NCBI GenBank assembly: GCA_934153655.1
Contig: CAKPFH010000039.1
Span: 1-12,328, forward strand
From: an uncultured Bacilli bacterium
GTDB lineage: Bacteria > Bacillota_I > Bacilli_A > RF39 > UBA660
DNA: 12,328 bases
Reading direction: 5' to 3'
The position numbers and the translations under genes were made by a program. Each line of letters starts with the position of its first letter. The first letter of the stretch is position 1. This document shows, piece by piece, positions 6,798-12,328 of this stretch. The notes below the pieces were generated by a model. It made no database searches. It was not told the DNA's origin and saw nothing but the letters and a program-made list of their open reading frames with translations.

Positions 6798-7598
6798 ATA
6801 TGTATCTAAAAACATATGTTTTCCCTTATCATCTTTAAAACCAACAATACTATCAACATTTACATTAAAAGCACTTCTTAAAATATGAATATCCACATTT
6901 GGATTAGTTTCTTTTAATTTTTTTATTAATTCTTTAATTTCTTTTCTTTTACTTTCAACACTTCCATCAGTAACCGAACAAGCACAATTTAAAAAATGTA
7001 ATCCTATATAATTAACCCAAGACTTAATATCACTTTCATGCACATAATAAAATGGTCTTATAAGTTCTAAGCCTTCAAAATTAGTAGATTTAAGTTTTGG
7101 CATCATTGTTTTATATTCCCCTGCATATAAAATATTCAACATAATTGTTTCAATAACATCATCAAAATGATGACCCAAAGCTATTTTATTACAACCAAGT
7201 TCCTTAGCCTTACTATATAAAAATCCCCTACGCATTCTAGCACATAAATAACAAGGATTTTCTTTTGCTATTGAATCACATACTGAAAATATATCACTAT
7301 CAAATATATGAGCATTAATATTTAATTTTTCTAAATTTTCTTTTAATAAATCAAGATTTTCTTTTCGATACCCAGGGTTCATTACAACATATTCTAAATC
7401 AAATTTATAATGGCTATGACGTTTTAATTCTTCCAAACACTTAGCAAGTAACATAGAATCTTTTCCACCACTTATACAAACCATTATCTTATCATTTTCA
7501 TTAATTAAAGAAAACTCCTTAATTGCCTTATTAAATCTTGACCATATTTCTTTTCTATATTTCTTCGTTATACTCTTAATTATTTCATCATTATCCAT
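6786..7598 (-). CDS. TtcA-family tRNA 2-thiocytidine synthetase-like PP-loop protein
   Basis: Predicted cytoplasmic ATP-dependent tRNA thiolase. TtcA makes 2-thiocytidine at position 32 of some tRNAs using an iron-sulfur cluster. The 270-residue product has the PP-loop SGGKDS at residues 43-48. The CxxC motif is in NPCYLCARMRRGFLY (114-128; C116, C119). GHHFDDVIET is at 142-151. A further cysteine pair (C205, C207) lies where TtcA has its third cluster ligand. It is somewhat shorter than E. coli TtcA (about 310), mostly at the C-terminus. The ribosome binding site AAAGAGG precedes the ATG. It lies 46 nt downstream of the CmpB-like gene with no terminator between, so the two are probably cotranscribed. 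Related PP-loop proteins (TilS, TtuA) are less likely given the cysteine pattern. The exact tRNA target is not shown. Confidence 0.8.
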   Translation of the reverse strand: MDNDEIIKSITKKYRKEIWSRFNKAIKEFSLINENDKIMVCISGGKDSMLLAKCLEELKRHSHYKFDLEYVVMNPGYRKENLDLLKENLEKLNINAHIFDSDIFSVCDSIAKENPCYLCARMRRGFLYSKAKELGCNKIALGHHFDDVIETIMLNILYAGEYKTMMPKLKSTNFEGLELIRPFYYVHESDIKSWVNYIGLHFLNCACSVTDGSVESKRKEIKELIKKLKETNPNVDIHILRSAFNVNVDSIVGFKDDKGKHMFLDTYDED

Positions 7599-7644
7599 AA
7601 GTACCTCTTTCTGAAAGCTATCTTATATTTTTTTTAATTAATTG

Positions 7645-8211
7645 TCAATAACGCAAACTAAAAGTTAAAACATTATCAAGTAAATAAATTATTAAAAAAG
7701 AAATAGCAATTTTTTTACTATATTTATTATTTAAATAAAAATTAGATATGATTGGTTCTAACCAATATATTAATATAATTGCTCCAATAGAAAAAGTTAA
7801 AACTGATCTTAAACATACATACCCATCTATATTTAAAAATAAGCCTGTATAATCCCACCATCTTTTATTGAATATCTTAAACATAAAATAGCCACTAAAA
7901 TATTCTAAAACTCCCGTTATTAAAATAGCAAGCAAAAATACTAAAACTGGATTTTTTTTAAATCTTTTTAAACTAAGTAATAATAAAGAGCCCCACCCAT
8001 AAATAGGCAAATATGGTCCATATAAAAAGCCTTGATAATATAATTTATGATCAGTTATTAAATAAAATATTTCTTCATAAAAAAATCCTACTAATGATCC
8101 TACTAAAAATATTAAAACTAATTTATAAAATTTATTATTTACTTTATTATTTACTTTATTATTTACTTTATCATTTACTTTATCATTTATTTTTTTATCT
8201 ACTTTATCCAT
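7645..8211 (-). CDS. CmpB/DUF1113-type membrane protein (putative ABC-transporter type IV family)
   Basis: Integral membrane protein of unknown function; the family is named as a putative ABC permease, but I see no ATPase partner here. About five hydrophobic segments lie at residues 30-50, 62-82, 88-110, 131-152 and 167-187. Family signatures are FLYGPYLPIYGWGSLL (62-77) and LEYFSGYFM (102-110), followed by a WWDYTG (118-123) to NIDGYVCL (127-134) region. The first 28 residues are a hydrophilic run of K-[VI]-N-[DN] units, encoded by a 12-bp tandem repeat and placed before the first membrane segment. The ATG has AAAGG 9 nt upstream, itself inside the repeat; an in-frame TAG lies further upstream. 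The gene ends in TGA. It is probably in an operon with the TtcA-like gene. Confidence 0.78.
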   Translation of the reverse strand: MDKVDKKINDKVNDKVNNKVNNKVNNKFYKLVLIFLVGSLVGFFYEEIFYLITDHKLYYQGFLYGPYLPIYGWGSLLLLSLKRFKKNPVLVFLLAILITGVLEYFSGYFMFKIFNKRWWDYTGLFLNIDGYVCLRSVLTFSIGAIILIYWLEPIISNFYLNNKYSKKIAISFLIIYLLDNVLTFSLRY

Positions 8212-8238
8212 TATCTTATCCTTTATTTTATCATTTAT
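8131..8238. repeat. 12-bp tandem repeat over the 5' end of the CmpB-like gene
   Basis: About nine 12-bp units. Read on the plus strand, 8131-8142, 8143-8154 and 8155-8166 are identical (TTTATTATTTAC). 8167-8178 and 8179-8190 differ by one or two bases. The units out to 8238 are more degenerate. On the minus strand each unit encodes V-N-N-K or a variant. The array runs through the start codon (8209-8211) and ribosome binding site into the untranslated leader. A unit length divisible by three keeps the reading frame when copy number changes. Confidence 0.85.
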
Positions 8239-8254
8239 ATCATATACCTATTAT

Positions 8255-8283
8255 AATATAACATACTTATAACATTATCGCAA
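8255..8283 (-). promoter_or_regulatory. Putative promoter of the CmpB-like/TtcA-like operon
   Basis: On the minus strand TTGCGA (8278-8283), 17 nt and TATATT (8255-8260). A TATAAT that overlaps this -10 (8250-8255) lacks a -35 box at proper distance. The leader would be about 37 nt and made mostly of repeat units. Confidence 0.45.
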
Positions 8284-8321
8284 ATTAATCACAAACACCC
8301 TTAAGCAATAATTAATATATA

Positions 8322-8350
8322 TTTTCAAATAATTTTTAAAGGCATATACT
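8322..8350 (+). promoter_or_regulatory. Possible promoter of the alpha/beta hydrolase gene
   Basis: TTTTCA (8322-8327), 17 nt and TATACT (8345-8350). The -10 is so near the start codon (8365) that the transcript would begin within or next to the GGTGA ribosome binding site (8356-8360). It may be false, or the leader may be very short. Confidence 0.35.
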
Positions 8351-8364
8351 ATATTGGTGAATAT

Positions 8365-9126
8365 ATGTATATAAATCTAAATAATATTAACCTTTACTAT
8401 GAAAAACATGGTAATAAAAAACAAGAAATAATTATTTTACCTGGTTGGGGTGATAATAGAAAAACCTTCGATTATTTAATCAACTACTTAAAAGATTATT
8501 TTACTATTTATATAATAGATTACCCTGGTTTTGGTAATTCTAATTTTCCTAATAAAGATTTAACTATCTATGATTATAAAGATTTAATAGTTAACTTTAT
8601 CAAAGACTTAAATATCAATAATCCTATTATAATTGCTCATTCTTTTGGAGGAAGAATAACAAGTTTACTTGTAAATGAAATAAAAGTAAAAAAATTATTA
8701 CTAATAAGTGTTGCTGGTATTAAAAAAATTAATTTAAAACTTATTTTAAAAACTAAATTATATAAATTATTAAAACTAATAAAATATTTACTTCCTAAAA
8801 CTTTAAAAAAGAAATACTTAAAATTCCTCTTTAATTTATTTGCTTCTAATGATTATAAAGATTTAGATGAAAATATTAAAAAAACTTTTCAAAATATTAT
8901 AAAAGTTAATTTAAAAAATAATTATAAAAATATTAAACAAGAAACTTTAATTCTTTGGGGAGAACTTGATAATATAACTCCTTTAGAAAATGGTTTATTG
9001 CTTAATAAATTAATTAAAAATTCTACTTTAATTAAAATAAAGAATTGTTATCATTTTTCTTACCTTGAATCTAAATATTTAGTTTCAAGAATAATATATG
9101 AATATTTAAAAAAAGATATTATTTAA
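8365..9126 (+). CDS. Alpha/beta hydrolase fold protein
   Basis: Predicted cytoplasmic serine hydrolase of 253 residues; no signal peptide, substrate unknown. The oxyanion-hole motif LPGWGD is at residues 25-30, and DYPGFGNS at 52-59 is typical of this family. The nucleophile elbow AHSFGG (91-96) places the nucleophile at S93. WGELD (198-202) supplies D202 and NCYHFSYLE (227-235) supplies H230, completing the Ser-Asp-His triad. A Lys/Leu-rich helical insertion at about 120-165 is the expected lid. The sequence is extremely AT-rich, with Lys, Asn and Ile codons almost all A/T-ending. The ATG follows GGTGA. It is divergent from the CmpB-like operon and converges on the 146-residue gene across a shared terminator, so it is probably transcribed alone. 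The fold is sure; the role is not. Confidence 0.87.
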   Translation: MYINLNNINLYYEKHGNKKQEIIILPGWGDNRKTFDYLINYLKDYFTIYIIDYPGFGNSNFPNKDLTIYDYKDLIVNFIKDLNINNPIIIAHSFGGRITSLLVNEIKVKKLLLISVAGIKKINLKLILKTKLYKLLKLIKYLLPKTLKKKYLKFLFNLFASNDYKDLDENIKKTFQNIIKVNLKNNYKNIKQETLILWGELDNITPLENGLLLNKLIKNSTLIKIKNCYHFSYLESKYLVSRIIYEYLKKDII

Positions 9127-9132
9127 TATTAA

Positions 9133-9170
9133 AAGAAGTAATTTAAGTTAAGTTACTTCTTATTTAATTT
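9133..9170. terminator. Bidirectional terminator between the hydrolase gene and the 146-residue gene
   Basis: A 9-bp stem, AAGAAGTAA (9133-9141) paired with TTACTTCTT (9153-9161), has an 11-nt loop. On the plus strand it is followed by a T-rich tract (ATTTAATTTTTTT). On the minus strand the U-tract is a short TTTT. The stop codon of the minus-strand gene (9153-9155) is in the stem. Confidence 0.75.
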
Positions 9171-9593
9171 TTTTAATAAATTTATATCTATTTCATATTC
9201 TATTTCTACAAATTCTACTAGTTTTAAGTAATCTTTATTTATTTTAATATAATAGCAATCATTATAGTAATAGATATCTTTATAATCTTTAAAGATAAAG
9301 TAATCTTTAGTTTTTAAATAAATATCTGCATCTTTTTTTATTTTTACTTTTATATCTATTAAATCAGGTGAAAATAATAAATTATCTTTTTTAATTATTT
9401 CAATAATAGTTCCATATAATTTATTTTCATAGACATAAACATCATAAATACCTGAAAATGATAATTTGTAGTATTTAATTAGTTTTATAAATAAATCTTT
9501 TATTTCTTTAGTAATTATTTCTTTGTTATTGGTTGAAAAAAAGTTTTTATATAAGTATAAAATTATTTTTTCCTCCGCATTTATTATTTTCAT
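9153..9593 (-). CDS. Hypothetical protein, 146 residues, soluble
   Basis: I do not recognise this protein with certainty. It has no signal peptide, membrane segment, cysteine cluster or known catalytic motif. The N-terminal part (about 1-45) is predicted to be mostly helical. The rest looks like beta-strands rich in Tyr, Lys, Asp and Ile, with the motif SGIYDVYVYENKLYGTIIEI (47-66) as the most family-like stretch. It ends in a Lys-rich helix. The ATG has GGTGATT 5 nt upstream, a good match to the 16S tail. It lies 30 nt downstream of murC and could be cotranscribed with it, or use a promoter inside the murC end. Very AT-rich codons and a length divisible into regular secondary structure argue that it is a real gene rather than a chance frame. 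Confidence 0.7.
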   Translation of the reverse strand: MKIINAEEKIILYLYKNFFSTNNKEIITKEIKDLFIKLIKYYKLSFSGIYDVYVYENKLYGTIIEIIKKDNLLFSPDLIDIKVKIKKDADIYLKTKDYFIFKDYKDIYYYNDCYYIKINKDYLKLVEFVEIEYEIDINLLKKLNKK

Positions 9594-9607
9594 TTAATCA
9601 CCAAAGT

Positions 9608-9636
9608 ATTATATGTAATTAATTTATTTTAGTAAA
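9608..9636 (-). promoter_or_regulatory. Possible promoter of the 146-residue gene inside the murC 3' end
   Basis: On the minus strand TTTACT (9631-9636), 17 nt and TATAAT (9608-9613). The -35 lies within the last codons of murC. The predicted start, near 9601, is at the edge of the GGTGA ribosome binding site, so the leader would be about 8 nt. Confidence 0.4.
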
Positions 9637-10919
9637 GATTTATATTCATTTATAAGAGGAGTTATATTAGCGCAACTCATAAAACAAATAACTTCATCTT
9701 GATATTTTAATAATTGACTTGGATTAGTTAGTTTTTCTCCGTTTGTTAATTTATTAATAATACTATCACTTGTAATTCCTGCGTAGTCATTTGGATTTTC
9801 TCGATCACATTTAATATCTGTTACAAAGCTATAATCAAATCGGTTTAAGACATCAATAAATTGGTTTAGAAAATCTTTAGTTCTTGAATAAGTATTAGGC
9901 ATGAAAACAGCTATTATTTTTTTATCATGGTATTTTTGTTTAGCTGCATCTAAAACGGTTTTTATTTCGGTTGGATGATGGGCATAATCATCTATTATTA
10001 TTTTACCATTTATAATAGTTTCATTAAATCTTCTTACTGCTCCATTAAAATCATTTAATTTTTCTTTAATTAAGTTTTTATCAACTTTATATAAAATACA
10101 TGTCATTATACAAGCTAGACTATCTAAAATCATATGACGACCAAATACTTTTAAAATATAGGTATCAAAGTATTCTCCTTTATAATAAACATCAAATTTA
10201 GAATGAGTACTTGTTAATTCTAAATTAGTTGCTATTAAATCATTTGTTGAATTAAAACCATAGTAATAACATGGATTATCAGTTTTTATTTTTAAAACAT
10301 TAGAGTCATCACCACATAAAATAACATTTTCAGATCTATTAGCTAAGATATTAAAACAAGAAATAATATCATCAATATCTTTATAACACTCAGTATGTTC
10401 TAAATCAATATTAGTTATAATTAAGTTTTTAGGATAATAACTTAAAAAATGTTTGTTGTATTCACATGATTCTAGAACAAATACTTTATTATTAATATTA
10501 CCATGTCCTCTTCCATCTCCAACAAAATAATTAACTCCCATGAATTCATCTAAAATACTTGATATCATTAATGTTGTTGTTGTTTTACCATGAGTACCTG
10601 ATACAGAAATAGTTTCATATTTTTTGGTTAAACTTCCAATTAAATCTTGATACTTTATCATTTTTAAATTTAAATTTTTAAGTCTTTGAATTTCTTTATG
10701 ATCTTCTTTAATAGCATTTGAATAACAAACAAGAAAATCACTTGTTGGAATAAATTCATCATCATGATAAACTTTTATATTTCTATCATTCAAACCTTTC
10801 ATAGTAAACTTTTCATCTATACTATCATCATATCCTACAACAGTATTTCCTAAATCATATAAAAGAGATGCTAAAGCACTCATACCTGATCCTTTTATTC
10901 CTATTAAATAATATTTCAT
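9624..10919 (-). CDS. murC: UDP-N-acetylmuramate--L-alanine ligase
   Basis: Adds L-alanine to UDP-MurNAc using ATP, the first amino-acid step of peptidoglycan precursor synthesis in the cytoplasm. The 431 residues match the Bacillus-type length. Domain 1 (about 1-98) starts with the nucleotide-binding GIKGSGMSALA (7-17). Domain 2 carries the ATP loop SGTHGKTTTT (107-116), ESCEYNKHF (150-158) and NIDLEHTECY (170-179). Domain 3 begins near FNGAVRRFNE (291-300), followed by the MurC signature DDYAHHPTEIK (310-320). The ATG has AAGGAGG at the right spacing, one of the best ribosome binding sites in the window. It shows that the organism makes a cell wall. It is followed closely by the 146-residue gene and is divergent from the radical SAM gene. 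Confidence 0.97.
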   Translation of the reverse strand: MKYYLIGIKGSGMSALASLLYDLGNTVVGYDDSIDEKFTMKGLNDRNIKVYHDDEFIPTSDFLVCYSNAIKEDHKEIQRLKNLNLKMIKYQDLIGSLTKKYETISVSGTHGKTTTTLMISSILDEFMGVNYFVGDGRGHGNINNKVFVLESCEYNKHFLSYYPKNLIITNIDLEHTECYKDIDDIISCFNILANRSENVILCGDDSNVLKIKTDNPCYYYGFNSTNDLIATNLELTSTHSKFDVYYKGEYFDTYILKVFGRHMILDSLACIMTCILYKVDKNLIKEKLNDFNGAVRRFNETIINGKIIIDDYAHHPTEIKTVLDAAKQKYHDKKIIAVFMPNTYSRTKDFLNQFIDVLNRFDYSFVTDIKCDRENPNDYAGITSDSIINKLTNGEKLTNPSQLLKYQDEVICFMSCANITPLINEYKSLLK

Positions 10920-10941
10920 AATGCCTCCTTAAGTACACTAA

Positions 10942-10970
10942 ATTATATTACTAAAAATAGTAAATTACTA
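10942..10970 (-). promoter_or_regulatory. murC upstream region: -10 box and triple TTACTA half-sites
   Basis: On the minus strand TATAAT (10942-10947) is a good -10 box with no consensus -35. On the plus strand TTACTA (10948-10953), four As, TAGTAA (10958-10963), one A and TTACTA (10965-10970) follow it directly. These are three half-sites in alternating orientation that fill the spacer and the -35 position. They could be an operator or simply AT-rich symmetry; I infer the former only weakly. Confidence 0.4.
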
Positions 10971-11064
10971 AATAATAATATCATACTTTTAAAAAATAAG
11001 GTATCTTTTTTAATTAAATCTATACATTATAATTTTTTTATAATATAATAACTACGTGATTTTT

Positions 11065-11958
11065 ATGAATATATTAAAAAAATGTAATTTATGTAAAAGA
11101 AATTGTTTTGTAAATCGTTATGAAGAAATTGGTTATTGTGGTCAAACTAATAAAATTAGAATAGCTAAAGCATGTATTACTTATTTTGAAGAACCTTGTA
11201 TTTCTAACACTAAAGGATCTGGTACAATTTTCTTTAGTGGTTGTAATATGGGATGTGTATTTTGTCAAAATAAAAAAATTTCCCATGGTAACTATGGAAC
11301 TAATGTTACTATTAAAAGACTTGCAGAAATTATGTTAGAATTACAAGATAAGAAAGCTTTAAATATTAATTTGGTAACCCCTACTCCTCATGTAATAGGT
11401 ATTATAAAAGCTATTAAATTAGCTAAGAAAAATGGTCTTGTTATTCCAATTATTTATAATACTTCTAGTTATGAAAATATAAATACTATTAAAATGCTTG
11501 ATGGTTTAATTGATGTTTATTTACCTGATTTTAAATATTATGATGATATGTATGCTCTTAAATATTCTAAAGCAAATAATTATTTAGAAACAGAAAAAGA
11601 AGTAATAGAAGAAATGTTTAAGCAAGTTGGTCCTTGTAAATTTAAAAATGGTAACATAATAAAAGGAGTAATTGTTAGACATTTAATGCTACCTACTTTA
11701 AAAAATGATACCAAAAAAGTTATTAAATATTTATATGATACTTATCATGATGATATTTATTTAAGTATTATGAACCAATATACTATAATGGATAATTTAC
11801 CATTTGAAGAATTAAACAAGAATATTAAGAAAAATGATTATGAAGAAATAATTGATTATGCAATTAACTTAGGTATTAATAATTGCTATTGTCAACTTGA
11901 TAATACTAATTCCAAAAAGTATATTCCTGATTTTAATTTAGAAGGAATTAAAAAATAA
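11065..11958 (+). CDS. Radical SAM protein of the PflX type (pyruvate formate-lyase activase-like)
   Basis: Predicted iron-sulfur, S-adenosylmethionine-dependent radical enzyme of 297 residues. The [4Fe-4S] site is CxxxCxxC in SGCNMGCVFCQN (C60, C64, C67). The N-terminal cysteines C7, C10, C14 and C25 (pattern CxxCxxxC, then GYCG) are conserved in the PflX/COG1313 group and may bind another metal. NLVTPTPHVIG (101-111), YNTSSYE (130-136) and VYLPDFKYYDD (151-161) are group signatures. Its substrate is unknown for the whole group, and no glycyl-radical enzyme lies nearby. I prefer the ATG at 11065 to an in-frame GTG at 11056: the GTGAT around that GTG looks like the ribosome binding site. The gene is divergent from murC. 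Confidence 0.87.
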   Translation: MNILKKCNLCKRNCFVNRYEEIGYCGQTNKIRIAKACITYFEEPCISNTKGSGTIFFSGCNMGCVFCQNKKISHGNYGTNVTIKRLAEIMLELQDKKALNINLVTPTPHVIGIIKAIKLAKKNGLVIPIIYNTSSYENINTIKMLDGLIDVYLPDFKYYDDMYALKYSKANNYLETEKEVIEEMFKQVGPCKFKNGNIIKGVIVRHLMLPTLKNDTKKVIKYLYDTYHDDIYLSIMNQYTIMDNLPFEELNKNIKKNDYEEIIDYAINLGINNCYCQLDNTNSKKYIPDFNLEGIKK

Positions 11959-11970
11959 TTATATAATAAA

Positions 11971-11999
11971 AGTAATCTAAGTAGTATACCTAAATTACT
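11971..11999. terminator. Imperfect hairpin between the radical SAM gene and the right-edge ORF
   Basis: AGTAAT (11971-11976) pairs with ATTACT (11994-11999). Inner pairs TA/TA and GTA/TAC follow after single mismatches, giving 11 pairs in 29 nt. A short T-run (CTCTTT) follows on the plus strand and TTTTATTAT on the minus strand. Its place between converging genes suggests a weak two-way terminator. Confidence 0.5.
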
Positions 12000-12017
12000 C
12001 TTTAAAATTTGTACAAG

Positions 12018-12284
12018 TTATTTTAATTCTTTTTTAATATTATCTAATTCTTCAATAGAAATGTTAGTTGATTTTAAAATAATGTCATCTGATACTGAGT
12101 TTTCTAATAAATTTTTTACGATAAGTGTTTGAGTTTCTTTTAGTTTTTGTTTAGCTTCAGCAGTTTCAGCTTTAGCTTCAGCTATTTCAGCCTCAGCTTC
12201 AGCTCCGGCTTCCTCTCTACCATAGAATAGTCCACCTAAGTATTTTTCATAGGCTCTTACATTTTCTTCTATTTCCTCACTCAT
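12018..12284 (-). CDS. Small coiled-coil protein, possible C-terminal remnant of an Rpn/PD-(D/E)XK transposase-type protein
   Basis: An 88-residue product. Residues 1-22 are polar, then comes an Ala/Glu-rich run (AEAEAEIAEAKAETAEAK, 27-44) that should form a helix or coiled coil. The C-terminal VSDDIILKSTNISIEELDNI (64-83) resembles the tail of Rpn-family nucleases and PD-(D/E)XK transposase-family proteins, where a charged repetitive linker precedes an 'isIEEl..lkk' helix. The nuclease core is absent. In-frame TAA codons lie 15 and 21 nt upstream of the ATG, so the frame does not continue as part of a longer intact gene. The ribosome binding site is weak (GAG, 6 nt away). The Ala/Glu stretch is richer in G and C than its surroundings. 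It may be a small real gene or a decayed fragment of an element gene; the family link is tentative. Confidence 0.45.
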   Translation of the reverse strand: MSEEIEENVRAYEKYLGGLFYGREEAGAEAEAEIAEAKAETAEAKQKLKETQTLIVKNLLENSVSDDIILKSTNISIEELDNIKKELK

Positions 12285-12328
12285 GATTTTCTCGTATAAT
12301 TAATCTTATAGAAATATTAATTAATTTC

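Noticed and set aside
8131..8238. CRISPR array or origin iterons
   Set aside because: The 12-bp units are contiguous with no spacers, are A/T only apart from single C/G positions, and are coding; no Cas or replication gene is near.
8013..8261. 82-codon plus-strand frame rich in Leu and Tyr
   Set aside because: It is the antisense shadow of the CmpB-like gene and its 12-bp repeat. It has no ribosome binding site and its periodicity comes from the repeat.
11089..11286. 65-codon minus-strand frame
   Set aside because: Antisense of the radical SAM gene, over its cysteine-rich N-terminus, with no ribosome binding site.

Overview
The window is AT-rich bacterial DNA (by eye about 25-30% GC) from a Firmicutes/Bacilli-type organism, probably one of the small-genome, gut-type lineages related to RF39, Erysipelotrichia or the Mollicutes. 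The evidence is strong GGAGG/GGTGAT-type ribosome binding sites, a 12-gene tRNA cluster with every CCA encoded, a YugI/GSP13-type S1 protein, and very Lys/Ile/Asn-rich proteins. It is not a wall-less Mycoplasma: murC is intact. It also does not read TGA as Trp: purA and the CmpB-like gene end in TGA and Trp is written TGG.

Layout. Positions 51-3073 (minus strand) carry purA, then a cyclophilin lipoprotein whose start overlaps the purA stop (ATGA), then a terminator, then fmt on its own promoter. A plus-strand regulator with two helix-turn-helix domains lies at 3291-3752 and converges on purB (3785-5122, minus) across a bidirectional terminator. Positions 5179-6246 hold 12 tRNA genes, transcribed on the minus strand in the order Val-Thr-Tyr-Gln-Lys-Leu-Ser-fMet-Asp-Phe-Arg-Pro from one near-consensus promoter (TTGACA, 17 nt, TATAGT) and ending in a terminator just before purB. 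Upstream of the cluster are a YugI-like S1 protein, a TtcA-like tRNA thiolase and a CmpB-type membrane protein, all on the minus strand. A divergent alpha/beta hydrolase (8365-9126, plus) converges on an unrecognised 146-residue protein and murC (minus). A radical SAM protein of the PflX type (plus) is divergent from murC. The right edge carries a short coiled-coil ORF (minus) that may be the tail of an Rpn/PD-(D/E)XK-type element protein.

Function. Most genes are housekeeping. PurA and PurB together convert IMP to AMP. Fmt formylates the initiator tRNA that lies in the same window. The TtcA-like and S1 proteins serve tRNA modification and ribosome function. MurC and the lipoprotein belong to the envelope. 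I see no CRISPR array, phage, complete insertion sequence or clear defence system. The most unusual signals are a 12-bp tandem repeat running through the start codon and ribosome binding site of the CmpB-like gene, an apparent U50-U64 mismatch in the initiator tRNA, symmetric candidate operators upstream of the double-HTH gene and murC, and the close packing of terminators and promoters.
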